DNA of 64,000 nt from Nansenia antarctica (taxonomy: Eukaryota; Chordata; Actinopteri; Argentiniformes; Microstomatidae): contig OZ022347.1 of NCBI GenBank assembly GCA_963989245.1, positions 104,544 through 168,543 of the forward strand. The letters are read 5' to 3'. The number at the start of each line of letters is the position of its first letter. Within the stretch, counting starts at the first letter, position 1. Shown piece by piece: positions 32,025 through 41,828 of this stretch. The notes under the pieces were generated by a model that had not been told where the DNA came from, did not search any database, and worked only from the letters and a program-made list of their open reading frames with translations. Both the position numbers and the translations under genes were made by a program.

Positions 32025-32690
32025 AGGAATAGTACTCTAGTGCATATGCTTTGGGGATGTCCAAAAACCCAGGAGTTTTGGCTAGCCATCCATGGTTATC
32101 TGGAAAAAAATTGTCGGCCTTGACATTCCGTTCACCCCCAGTCTTTTTATTTTGGGTGACCCCACAGCATTAAGTGAGGTGACTCCACCACTCGCCAATT
32201 GGATCCAGACAGCGTTAATGCTAGGACGGAAACTATTAGTTAAAGAGTGGAAGGCCTCAACAGCACCAGCACCGTCTCTGTGGCACATTTCTCTTGGGCA
32301 GCTGGCAGCCCTAGAACAATTATCATATAGGCTGCTAGATAAGGTGGAGGAATACCGCTTGAAATGGGGGCAGCATCACGCATATATTGAGAAATAATGG
32401 CAACTCCAGCTCATGTAAATAGCAATATTTTTATTTATTTTTATTTATTTTATTTAATTATAAATAATATCCCAAATGTAAAAAGTGAAAGTAAACTGCT
32501 ATAAGTATGATTGTTAGACAATGCTGTAGGTTTACATTGCTGTACATCACCTTTATGTTTTGTTGTGTCTATTTTTTGTCTTTTTAATTTATTGTTCAAT
32601 GTCAACTGTTACGTGTAATGGATGTTTGTTCATTGTCTGTTAATTGAAAATAATAAAAAACTATTAATCATAAAAAAAAAATATTTACAA
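32025..32690 (+). mobile_element. L1/Tx1-like LINE, 5'-truncated 3' end
   Basis: It opens with a LWLCPKTQEFW-like segment broken near 32090. The clear coding end follows at 32092-32397: the ORF runs through LDIPFTPSLFILGDPTAL, LLVKEWKASTAPAPSLW and YRLLDKVEEYRLKWGQH and stops at 32395-32397. These are features of the C-terminus of teleost L1/Tx1-type ORF2 proteins, where a WKS..PPS..W motif precedes the end. A 3' UTR with AATAAAAAAC and an A-rich tail ends at about 32690. It carries no catalytic domain and is dead on arrival by truncation. Confidence 0.7.
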
Positions 32691-32698
32691 TATATATA

Positions 32699-33189
32699 CT
32701 AGGACCAGGCTCAGAACCAGAGGGGACAGAGCCTTCTCTAAGGCCCCTAGGACCAGGCTCAGAACCAGAGGGGACAGAGCCTTCTCTAAGGCCCCTAGGA
32801 CCAGGCTCAGAACCAGAGGGGACAGAGCCTTCTCTAAGGCCCCTAGGACCAGGCTCAGAACCAGAGGGGACAGAGCCTTCTCTAAGGCCCCTAAGACCAG
32901 GCTCAGAACCAGAGGGGACAGAGCCTTCTCTAAGGCCCCTAGGACCAGGCTCAGAACCAGAGGGGACAGAGCCTTCTCTAAGGCCCCTAGGACCAGACTC
33001 AGAACCAGAGGGGACAGAGCCTTCTCTAAGGCCCCTAGGACCAGGCTCAGAACCAGAGGGGACAGAGCCTTCTCTAAGGCCCCTAGGACCAGACTCAGAA
33101 CCAGAGGGGACAGAGCCTTCTCTAAGGCCCCTAGGACCAGGCTCAGAACCAGAGGGGACATAGCCTTCTCTAAGGCCCCTAGGACCAGG
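32699..33189 (+). repeat. 48-bp minisatellite from LINE coding sequence, ~10 copies
   Basis: The unit is 48 bp (CTAGGACCAGGCTCAGAACC and on to CTTCTCTAAGGCCC), about ten copies with very few changes. On the + strand it stays in frame as a 16-residue repeat RTRLRTRGDRAFSKAP. That string matches the conserved C-terminal LRTRGDRAFS..AP motif of CR1/L2-like reverse transcriptases. The array continues in the same frame into NSLPSTSDLPRASRLLKH and a stop, the expected end of such a protein. The 173-codon minus-strand ORF is an artefact. Confidence 0.9.
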
Positions 33190-33480
33190 AACAGCCTCCC
33201 CTCCACGTCAGATCTGCCCAGAGCGTCGAGGCTTTTAAAACATTAGCTAAGACGACGTACCTCTTCTCCCTGGCCTTTGACCTGAGGTGAGCCTGCCTCC
33301 CGACAACTGCACTTTTCTGAATTTTTATTTCTGCACCTGTATTTTGTATTGCAGCACCTTGTTTTAGTGTATTTCTATCTGTTGTTTTCTTTTACTAGTG
33401 TTTTACTTGTTAAGCACTTTGGGCAGTTTGTTTTCGTTGTAAATGTGCTGTATAAATAAACATGACTTACTTACTTACTA
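33190..33480 (+). mobile_element. LINE 3' end (family G)
   Basis: It continues from the 48-bp array: RT C-terminus, stop, then 3' UTR with GTAAATGTGCTGTATAAATA and a (TTAC)n tail. It is similar to the tail at 48780-49092. Confidence 0.65.
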
Positions 33481-33552
33481 GAAAACTAACAGCTGTTTAG
33501 AGTGTAGATGGAAGGCCTGCAGGCAGTTGTAAAGACTAGAAGGTTCCTCTGT

Positions 33553-33843
33553 CGTTGGTTGGTGATAGGCTGGTTGGTGATAGGCTGGTTGGTGATAGGC
33601 TGGTTGGTGATAGGCTGGTTGGTGATAGGCTGGTTGGTGATAGGCTGGTTGGTGATAGGCTGTTTGGTGATAGGCTGGTTGGTGATAGGCTGGTTGGTGA
33701 TAGGCTGGTTGGTGATAGGCTGGTTGGTGATAGGCTGGTTGGTGATAGGCTGGTTGGTGATAGGCTGGTTGGTGATAGGCTGGTTGGTGATAGGCTGGTT
33801 GGTGATAGGCTGGTTGGTGATAGGCTGGTTGGTGATAGGCTGC
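33553..33843. repeat. 15-bp minisatellite, ~19 copies
   Basis: The unit is GGTTGGTGATAGGCT, nearly invariant (one TTT variant at 33661). It is open in several frames (VIGWL; NQPIT), which generates spurious proteins. Confidence 0.97.
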
Positions 33844-33964
33844 TGATTTCTTTGATTTGACCGAGTGCTGCCTTTTAGTTTATACAGTCTATAAAAAAAA
33901 CAGCTCACATCACAAGCTTGGGACGTCATCAGACCAAATTATTTAGCTGATATTCCAATAAATC

Positions 33965-34090
33965 CTTTAGAGAATGACATGTTCAATTCAATTCGATTCA
34001 ACTTTATTGGCCATGTGCAGTGCACTAGGAACATGACTTGGTCTTGTCCATGTTGAGCAGGCTAGACAATGTGTTCTCTATTGGAGCAAA
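33965..34090 (-). mobile_element. LINE 3' tail (family F)
   Basis: TTCAACTTTATTGGCCATGT and GCAGTGCACTAGGAACATGA, shared with 35545-35640. It is a CR1/Rex1-like 3' end on the minus strand. Confidence 0.6.
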
Positions 34091-34401
34091 TTAACATTAA
34101 GCTGCTACAGATCGACACCTATCTAACCGTCAGTTAAGCAGAGTAGGTTTGAGGGTTTGAGGGTTTGAGCTAAAACAGCGACAAAAGGCCTAAGGAAAAA
34201 TCCCCCTTCCCACCCTCACCCACACTGACCCGCACGCACTCTCACCTCCCCATACCACCGCCCAGCCATGACCTTCACACAGACATTGTCTATTAAAAGG
34301 GTTTTTAGTGTTTGAAGTTTTGGTCTGCTTTCTGTCCCAAGGGGGTTAGTTAGGGTTTAAGGGCCACTAAGGACTAAGCACAACAAATAACTGTCAGCAT
34401 A

Positions 34402-34608
34402 CAGGTGCATCTAAAAACATTTGAATATCGTGAATATCGTGGAAATCCGGTATGGATTGTAAGAGTTGTAAGGCGTAATCATCAACATTAAAACAAAAAA
34501 GGCTTGAAACATTTCACTTAATGTGTAATGATTCTAGAATATATGTATATTATAATATATTAAATGATGAACTTTTCCACGATATTCACAATTTTGGAGA
34601 TGCACCTG
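34402..34608. mobile_element. Mariner-type MITE
   Basis: 207 bp with inverted ends CAGGTGCATCTAAAAACATT and its counterpart AATTTTGGAGATGCACCTG. An inner GAATATCGTGGAAA is present at both sides. The left end is preceded by TA. An ATCATCAACATTAAAACAAA segment shared with 37508-37530 shows another remnant of the same family. Confidence 0.75.
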
Positions 34609-34627
34609 AACATACTGTAGTTATGAT

Positions 34628-34930
34628 GGGACAGCTTCAGCTAAGGGCGGCAGGCAGCCTGGACGTCAGACAGGCCAGCTACAGCTAATGGCGGCAGGCA
34701 GCCTGGACGTCAGACAGGCCAGCTACAGCTAAGGGCGGCAGGCAGCCTGGACGTCAGACAGGCCGGCCAGCAACCAGAAGGTCGCTGGTTCGATCCCCAC
34801 CCCAGGAGGGAACTGTGAGATGTGTGTTGGTGACCGATAGGGTTGCTGGCATCACATCTAAAGGTGCCTACCACTGCCGTTGTGCCCCTGAGCAAGGCAC
34901 TTAGCCCCTAACTGCTGCAGGGTTCTGTTC
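34628..34930 (+). mobile_element. tRNA-derived SINE with triplicated head
   Basis: A B-box-like GGTTCGATCCC (34788) follows AGCAACCAGAAGGTCGCT. The body has TGCCCCTGAGCAAGGCACTT, common to several fish tRNA-SINEs. To its left the segment GGCGGCAGGCAGCCTGGACG (about 44-49 bp with flank) occurs three times (34628-34765), so the SINE head has again been amplified. Confidence 0.7.
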
Positions 34931-34959
34931 TCTATTCAGGTTTTACCCCTGGGGGTTGT

Positions 34960-34969
34960 GCACGTGTGT

Positions 34970-35040
<71 letters not shown>
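34960..35040. repeat. GT microsatellite and G run
   Basis: (GT)n of about 55 bp followed by 17 G. Confidence 0.95.
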
Positions 35041-35042
<2 letters not shown>

Positions 35043-35225
35043 TGATTGGAAATGATCTGAAAGTTTCCCTATGGGGTTTCAATATGGAAACATTGGAAAT
35101 GATCTGAAAGTTTCCCAAACTTACAGGAATTTTGCAACCCTAGCAGAAATCCCACATTTCTAACAGTCGTTGGAACAAAAGACGGTTTGGTTGGTTAGAG
35201 AGGGAAGACGTGGTGCCGCTGTCAC

Positions 35226-35353
35226 CTCCTCCAGAGACTCTGTCAACACGTACCCAACTCTTTCTGCCTCGGCACCACACACGCCAACGGTACGAGGAGA
35301 GAGACAGTCCAAGGCTTCAAAGAGCTCGCTCTGCAGGTTCTGGTTACGGAGCT
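35226..35353 (-). CDS. Possible host exon, unknown gene
   Basis: On the minus strand a strong pyrimidine tract and acceptor (GGTTTTCTATCTGCTTCCAG, AG at 35354-35355) precedes an open 128-bp stretch. It encodes a fairly complex peptide (ELRNQNLQSELFEALDCLSP, then RTVGVCGAEAERVGYVL), followed by GTGACA as a possible donor at 35225. The composition is unlike the neighbouring repeats. I do not recognise the protein family. It could equally be an old mobile-element or pseudogene fragment. Confidence 0.3.
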
Positions 35354-35544
35354 CTGGAAGCAGATAGAAAACCAGAACACACACAGGCTGCAGGGGGATT
35401 AGAACGTCATCCATCCTCTCTGTCAACAGACTTAACGTTGCCCCTAACTAGGTCATTCTCTATATCAAAACAATACACACAAAAATTACTATTTTGCAAA
35501 TCAAAACTAGCTGTGAATTCTGTGAATGCTCTTCTGAATTGCTG

Positions 35545-36005
35545 ATTCAATTCAATTCAGTTAAACTTTATTGGCCATGTGCAGTGCACTAGGAACATGA
35601 CTTGGTATTCTCCATGCTGAACAAGCTACAGTACAACAACAACAAGACCACAACACAACAATACTCAAGACACACAGTATCTACAGCACCAATACCAGTG
35701 AATACATATACTGTACAACTTCAAAAACATGTAAAGTGCAAGGTGCAATGATCAGAGTTATTGAGGAGGGCTGTGGCTCTGGGGGAGAAACTGTTCAAGT
35801 GTCGTGATGTGTTTGTCCCGGTGGCCCTGTACCGCTGTCCAGAAGGGAGTCACTCAAACAAGCTGTGAGCTGGATGTGATGTGAGGGGTCAGCTACAATC
35901 TTGCGTGCTCTCCTCAACGATATGGAGCTATGGAGGTCTGTGATGGGAGGCAGGGGGCAGCCGATGATCCGCTCAGCTGTCAACACATTTCTGTACACAG
36001 CTCAC
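35545..36005 (-). mobile_element. LINE 3' end (family F)
   Basis: Tail as at 33965, then a body whose minus-strand translation (35795-35998) retains AERIIGCPLPPITDLH and RRARKIVADPSHH, the RT C-terminal pattern of CR1/Rex1-like elements. The relationship to 37600-38040 is in the same domain but not the same stretch. Confidence 0.6.
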
Positions 36006-36769
36006 ATGTTTGTATTGGCCTGTGGTGTACAGGGATGAACCGGTTATCATTGCCATCTGTTCAGACATCTAGTGGGTGATAATCGGCTTCATCCCCGGTC
36101 TTGGATGCAACCTTGAGTCTTGGACGCTGTATGTTTAGTTTTTTTGTTTTCTGTCATATTAATTATTGTTGCTTTATCTTGTTTTGCCCATATATTTGAA
36201 ATAAACGTATCAATCAACCAATCAATCAACCAATCAATATGCGTTTGAAATACAAATCTTTTGCTGTACCCTGAGGCCCCAGATTCACATTTGTGAGTTA
36301 AACTCTGAGACCACTGAGGAGAGGTGAGCAAGCCAACTGGACTTGATTAATGGGGTCAATGTGGGGTCAACGGGAGGTCAATGTGGGGTCAATGTCACAA
36401 ACCTCCAGGATAAGCAGGTGCAGATGCCAGCGAGGGCGATCCTGGGGAACACATGGGCCAATCAGACGATCAGAAGACAGAAGAGGATCCGTTCTACAAC
36501 AGCATGTTTGGATACTGGATTCTGATTGGCTAGCAACAGTGGTAAATACCCCAACAACTTTCAGTTCAGACCGCATTTCTAGTGTCAATGCGCCTCCCAA
36601 TCAATCTGATTAAGAACACCTGTGCTGACCTACAATGCACTGGTTGATCTGGTTTATGGGACTATATTCTGTGGTGGAAGGATATATGTATTCTGAAAAG
36701 GTTAATGATTGTTAATAAATTAATTTAATGTTACAACTGAGTATTTATTATATTATGTGGTAGCTGTTG

Positions 36770-36905
36770 TAGAAAAGCTATTGACCATTGGAGGGCGTTG
36801 GGGTTGTGGACTCATTTACCACTGGTACTCGGCTTCGCCTCGTGCCACAACCCTGTACCAGTGGTAAATGTCTCCACAACCCCCTTCCTCTCATGGTCAA
36901 TTGCG
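36770..36905. mobile_element. Palindromic MITE remnant
   Basis: Nested inverted segments: GACCATTGGAGGG and CCTCTCATGGTCAA; GGGGTTGTGGA and TCCACAACCCCC; TTTACCACTGGTAC and TACCAGTGGTAAA. The core is CGGCTTCGCCTCG. Total about 135 bp, no coding capacity. Confidence 0.7.
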
Positions 36906-36939
36906 TACCTTTTCCACTGCTATCCATCATGGTTTGTTT

Positions 36940-37405
36940 GAGCAACACAGGCTTATGCTTCCTGTTATTCACTACCCTGGCTTCCCCCAACTGCTCAGTT
37001 CACTGCTCAGAGTCACTACCCATCTTCTGTCGGAGACTGAAGACCTCCATCTCTTCAGGCTACACCTTAACTGCTCCTCCTGAGACATCTACTACCACCC
37101 AGCACTGTGTCCCCTGAGACACCTGCTTTTCCCCTTTACTGTGTCTCCTAAGATTTCTACTGCCCCCCCTTGTACTGTTTCTCTGTTCTCCACTGTCTAT
37201 ATATATATTTATATATTTTTTTTTAAAGTTTTCCTTCTATCACAGAGACTGCCAATGGCCAATGGCCTCTGGCCTGAGCTGGATTACTCTTCCTGCTACG
37301 ACTGGTGGATTGATTCACTTGCTTAGTCAAATGTATCGATTGTAAGTCGCTTTGGAATAAGGCGTCTGCTAAATGACAACAATGTAAATGTAAATGTAAT
37401 GTTGT
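36940..37405 (+). mobile_element. LINE 3' end (family D), uninterrupted copy
   Basis: The coding end has a LLSETEDLHLFRLHLNCSS-like C-terminus. Then come two units of the CTCCTGAGACATCTACTACC repeat, a short TA run and the TAAGTCGCTTTGGAATAAGG tail with TGTAAA repeats. It gives the ancestral layout of the expanded copy at 10925-14222. Confidence 0.65.
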
Positions 37406-37599
37406 ACTGCCTATTGGTATAAATCCTTTTTTTGATTGGTCGCCCTAAGGTCTGTAATATTGTAATATTTTGAGATGCTGGATTTTAGATTTTCATGAGC
37501 TATAGACCGTAATCATCAACATTAAAACAAAAAAGCCTTGAACCAACCCAGCTAAACTGGTAAAGCCAATAGGAGGAGGCCTAGGCAGGGTGGCTACAA

Positions 37600-38040
37600 G
37601 TGGCGTGATGTTTTTGACCTGGTGGCCCTGTACCATCCGCTCAGCTGTCCGTACGACTCTTTGTAGCTCGGCCTTGGATCAGGCAGACGCAGAGTCGTAC
37701 CAGACAGTGATGGAGGATGTTAGGATGCTCTCTATGACGGCCCTGTAGAACTGGACCAGGATGTGACGACTGATGTGGCGTCTCTTCAGCTGACGGAGGA
37801 AGAACAAGCGCTGCTGGCCTTTTCAAACTAGATGGGTGATGTTGTGATGTTGTGATGTTGTTATCCCATTCTAGTGTGTTGGAGATGGTAGTGCCCAGAA
37901 ACTTGAATTCATCCATTATTGTGACAGGGGATTTATTGATGACCAGTGGAGAGTGAGTTGGAGCCTTTTTCCGGAAGTCCATAATCACCTCCACTATCTT
38001 GGTGTTGTTGAGTTCCAGGTTAGTTCCAGGGGAGGGGGGG
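37600..38040 (-). mobile_element. LINE RT fragment (CR1/Rex1-like)
   Basis: Minus-strand ELNNTKIVEVIMDFRKKAPT and DEFKFLGTTISNTLEWD match the RT C-terminal half of CR1/Rex1-type LINEs (NTTKTVEM.VDFR; F.FLGTTIS). The remainder is frameshifted. It is a fragment only, flanked at 38041 by a G run and the 35-bp array. Confidence 0.65.
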
Positions 38041-38089
38041 GGGGGCAGTGGAGTGGCCCAGAGGGGGGGGGGCACAGTGTTGGGGGATA

Positions 38090-39025
38090 GTAGTCTAGTA
38101 GATGTCTCAGGAGACGCAGTGCTGGGGGGTAGTAGATGTCTCAGGAGACACAGTGCTGGGGGGTAGTAGATGTCTCAGGAGACACAGTGCTGGGGGGTAG
38201 TAGATGTCTCAGGAGACACTGTGCTGGGAGGTAGTAGATGTCTCAGGAGGCACAGTGCTGGGGGGTAGTAGATGTCTCAGGAGACACAGTGCTGGGGGGT
38301 AGTAGATGTCTCAGGAGACACAGTGCTGGGGGGTAGTAGATGTCTCAGGAGACACAGTGCTGGGGGGTAGTAGATGTCTCAGGAGACACAGTGCTGGGGG
38401 GTAGTAGATGTCTCAGGAGACACAGTGCTGGGGGGTAGTAGATGTCTCAGGAGACACAGTGCTGGGGGGTAGTAGATGTCTCAGGAGACACTGTGCTGGG
38501 GGTAGTAGATGTCTCAGGAGACACAGTGCTGGGGGGTAGTAGATGTCTCAGGAGACACTGTGCTGGGGGTAGTAGATGTCTCAGGAGACACTATGCTGGG
38601 AGGTAGTAGATGTCTCAGGAGACACAGTGCTGGGGGGTAGTAGATGTCTCAGGAGACACAGTGCTGGGGGGTAGTAGATGTCTCAGGAGACACAGTGCTG
38701 GGGGGTAGTAGATGTCTCAGGAGACACAGTGCTGGGGGGTAGTAGATGTCTCAGGAGACACAGTGCTGGGGGGTAGTAGATGTCTCAGGAGACACAGTGC
38801 TGGGGGGTAGTAGATGTCTCAGGAGACACAGTGTTGGGGGGTAGTAGATGTCTCAGGAGACACAGTGCTGGGGGGTAGTAGATGTCTCAGGAGACACAGT
38901 GCTGGGGGGGTAGTAGATGTCTCAGGAGACACAGTGTTGGGGGGTAGTAGATGTCTCAGGAGACACAGTGCTGGGGGGGTAGTAGATGTCTCAGGAGACA
39001 CAGTGCTGGGGGGTAGTAGATGTCA
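38090..39025 (-). repeat. 35-bp minisatellite, ~27 copies (inverted relative of 10967 array)
   Basis: The unit is TAGTAGATGTCTCAGGAGAC plus ACAGTGCTGGGGGG, the reverse complement of the 10967-12142 unit. About 27 near-identical copies. Confidence 0.97.
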
Positions 39026-39294
39026 CCATTTAAGATTATTTAGACTAAGTACCCCTTTAAAATTGTTCTGTTTTAAAGTCTAAGTACGCTTTAAATGGTT
39101 GTATTTTGTAGAAATGTTATCTTATCTACTATGTTAAATCAGCCTTTGTTGATTGATGGCGGGGGAGATGACGCGTGTGCGTCTGCGCGGATTAAACTCA
39201 ACCGTTTTAAACTCAATCCATCATTGTATGGCCTGGCTCTGGCATATGAACTGCAAACAGATGTGGTATAGTAACGCTACTCACTGACATGCCA

Positions 39295-39775
39295 GTAAGG
39301 TCATAGGTCATGTTCTCACATGAAAGTCTGAATCAGGACCCGGAGCAAGTGGATGAGTTTGCAACATTGTTGCATAAATGATTTCTCTGATTTGCGTTCT
39401 CACAGCCCTTCATGTAAACGAAGTAGCATACGCAATCGAAGCAACAGACGTGGTAGTTGATTGGTCAGAAAAATTTAGAATTGCCCGTTCGTCCTCCCGC
39501 TCTTATCCAGATCAACATGCCTGCGCTGTTGTTTTCCTATGGACAGCCTCGAGCAGCGTTCTCACCAAAAGCGAAGTGAAGCAAAGTGACGGATGCGTCG
39601 TTTCTAATCGGAGCCACCCTTCTCAAGCGGAGCATCCGTTGGTTCTTTGCTGCGGGAGCGATGTCGAATGCACGTTCTCACAGCTCCAAACGACGCAGAG
39701 CAAAGTGAACTTTATCCTAAACGTTTCAAGTGAAGCAAATTTTCTAGTGAGAACACACCCTGAATGTCCCAGACT
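39295..39775. mobile_element. Non-autonomous DNA element, copy 1 (~480 bp)
   Basis: It shares about 480 bp with 49430-49905. The ends are similar inverted repeats: left AGGTCATGTTCTCACATGAA, right TTCTAGTGAGAACACACCCT. The ORFs inside both copies lack recognised domains and are interrupted differently. Confidence 0.7.
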
Positions 39776-39805
39776 CCCAGTCATCTCTTCTATCACAGCT
39801 GCAGA

Positions 39806-40551
39806 CAGGGGCGGACTGGGATCAAAAAACAGCCCTGGCATTTGCGACGCAACAGCCCTATTTCCAAACGCAACACGCAACACGGATTGTTAACATAAAA
39901 AGTCAGAGGACAGATGCCAAACTACCGACATGTTTGCTGTAATTATATGTATTATCAGTAGGCAGTCATCAGTCAATATCTCTTTCAATAGCCTTTTCAC
40001 ACCGAATGTACTTTTTTGTGCTATTTTCGGCCCAATACATGCAAATTTCGGTGCATTCCTACTTCCAACCACACTTGCTCCCTGCATCCAGTTGTTGCAC
40101 ATTAACTGCATCGCTCTCATCAAATTCCCCCATTCTGAAAATGAAAGCAGTGTAACGTTAACTGCTGTTATAAACGGAATGATGACATGAGGTGCGTGTC
40201 CACTGGCGATACAGAGCTGACTACGATAGTTATGGAGGTATACTCCTGTTCTATGAGTGGAGCTCCGCCCCATAGGGGAGCTCTGCTCCTATTGGTTTAC
40301 CCCGCTACCTAAAGCTCTGCTCCTATTGGTTTAGGGCCCTGGGCATCCGCGATGCAGAACTGCGTGGATGGCCCGGCCGATATAAAATGTTTTGGGCCGC
40401 GGTCTGCTGAAATAAGTTATTTTCAATGAAAATCACCAGAGACAAAATTACAAATATATATTTATTTTTTATATAATACATTCTGAGTGGCCCAGAGTCT
40501 CGCGGCCCTCCTGGCATTTGCCAGGCTTGCCCGGTGGCCAGTCCGCCACTG
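39806..40551. mobile_element. Non-autonomous hAT-like element with 8-bp target duplication
   Basis: 746 bp. Termini CAGGGGCGGACTGG (39806) and CCAGTCCGCCACTG (ending 40551) are inverted with one mismatch. Perfect 8-bp direct repeats GCTGCAGA flank it (39798-39805, 40552-40559), the hAT hallmark. The interior shows no transposase. Confidence 0.9.
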
Positions 40552-40552
40552 G

Positions 40553-40636
40553 CTGCAGATCATCGGACAGCCCGGCGTGGCACCTACAGAGATATCCTGA
40601 TAGAGGACCGTGGTGTTGACCTGGAGCTGAGCCAGG
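40553..40636 (+). CDS. Possible host exon disrupted at its acceptor by the hAT element
   Basis: If the hAT element and one target copy are removed, a pyrimidine-rich acceptor (CATCTCTTCTATCACAG, 39781-39797) joins an open stretch. That stretch encodes ADHRTARRGTYRDILIEDRG and VDLELSQ and ends at a good donor CAG/GTTAGT (GT at 40637). I do not recognise the product. The coding string has varied composition, unlike the neighbouring repeats. With the insert, the original acceptor lies about 750 bp upstream, although CTGCAG in the target copy could serve as a substitute. Confidence 0.3.
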
Positions 40637-40914
40637 TTAGTTCCACAGAGTCACACACATCGCACACATCACACACATCACACACGTCACACACATCACA
40701 CACATCACACAAACGAGACAGTTTGTGAGTCCTGGTGTAGCATCTTAAGGCAGGACTGTCTCCGGCTTCTGTTGAGGGACTAGAAGGAGAGCTTCATCAC
40801 AGACTGACTACCAGGTAGACAGAGACAGTATCATAATAAAAATTAATTGTATTTATATAGCGCTTTTCCAGGGATCTAGACGCTGACAATATGGGAAAAA
40901 CAGAAGACACAGAA

Positions 40915-41063
40915 ACAACAAACAACAGATAACATGAGCACATAGGACACAGAGTTAACAACAGATAACATGACACATAGAACACAGAGTTAACAACAGA
41001 TAACATGAGCACATAGAACACAGAGTTAACAACAGATAACATGACACATAGAACACAGAGTTA
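40915..41063 (-). repeat. ~35-bp repeat, 4 copies
   Basis: The unit is GAACACAGAGTTAACAACAG plus ATAACATGA(GC)ACATA, about four copies. It is the inverse of the array at 52160-52450 and 53561-53690. Confidence 0.9.
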
Positions 41064-41277
41064 ACGAACAGGCACAGGGAACAATGGACATATCGCTAAG
41101 CCACGCCCCGAAATAGAAATTGTCCAATCCTATCACAGCAAAAGTCACGACAGGCAGAAAACTCGGACAAACAACTCGCTGATATCTGATGGTGAAAAGC
41201 TTCTAGACGAAATATTCTTGTCATCTTTCAAAAACATGTCTATTACTTACTGTGGTAAATCAGAAATCAGAAATGGG

Positions 41278-41282
41278 CCAAC
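41278..41282. repeat. Target-site duplication, left copy
   Basis: CCAAC immediately before the 5' LTR. The identical CCAAC follows the 3' LTR at 46759-46763. Confidence 0.92.
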
Positions 41283-41816
41283 TGTTACGGCTGGGCCGTC
41301 ACACACGCCCTCCCCCGCCCCCACAGCTCGAGCACCCGCCCCCACAACTCGAGCACAGCGTGCTCTCCGCCGCAGGTGAATCTCGTTCCCGGTGATTGGA
41401 GGGTTATCCAGCCACAGTCAAACCAACACACCTGTCTCCACTCCCAATTAACCCTCTGGCTACATCTACCCTGGACTCCCTTCATTCATCGTCAGTTCTT
41501 CCCTAAGAATGACCTGGCAAGTATCCTCTGTGATTAGTTATGAACTTTGCTCTTGTGCCTATTCTTGTGATTCGTTGATATCTTATGTACTGGCCTACCG
41601 TGGAGACTTACCCTGCTTTCCTGTTCCTCCACAGCCCATGCCAACCACTACCGCCATCCCGCCAGGTTGAAACCCCCAGCCCGCCAGGCTGAAACCTCCG
41701 GACTCATCATCTGTGTTTCCACCCACCTGCACTGTAAATAAATACCCTACGGGGCTAACACTGTATTCTGCCTCCGGTGTCGTGTCCTTGAGCTCCCTCG
41801 CCCCCGTGTCACAACA
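41283..41816 (+). repeat. 5' LTR of the Ty3 element
   Basis: 534 bp beginning TGTTACGGCTGGGCC and ending GTGTCACAACA. It carries a predicted transcript start region at 41491 (see primer site) and a polyadenylation signal AATAAA at 41737-41742. That predicts U3 of about 208 bp and R from 41491 to shortly after 41760. No convincing TATA box is seen about 30 bp upstream of 41491. Confidence 0.95.
41491..41501 (+). promoter_or_regulatory. Predicted self-primer / 5' end of the retrotransposon RNA
   Basis: GTCAGTTCTTC within the LTR is exactly the reverse complement of the 11 nt directly after the LTR (41817-41827). In Tf1 and related elements the first 11 nt of the RNA form the primer, so 41491 is the predicted transcription start. 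Confidence 0.75.
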
Positions 41817-41827
41817 GAAGAACTGAC
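41817..41827 (+). promoter_or_regulatory. Primer-binding site (self-priming type)
   Basis: GAAGAACTGAC abuts the LTR end and shows no obvious tRNA 3'-end match (no TGG start). It pairs perfectly with 41491-41501, and the match stops at exactly 11 nt on both sides. Confidence 0.8.
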
Positions 41828-41828
41828 C

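Noticed and set aside
41285..41485. 66-codon minus-strand ORF in each LTR
   Set aside because: Identical in both LTRs simply because the LTRs are identical; it lacks domains and a plausible promoter.
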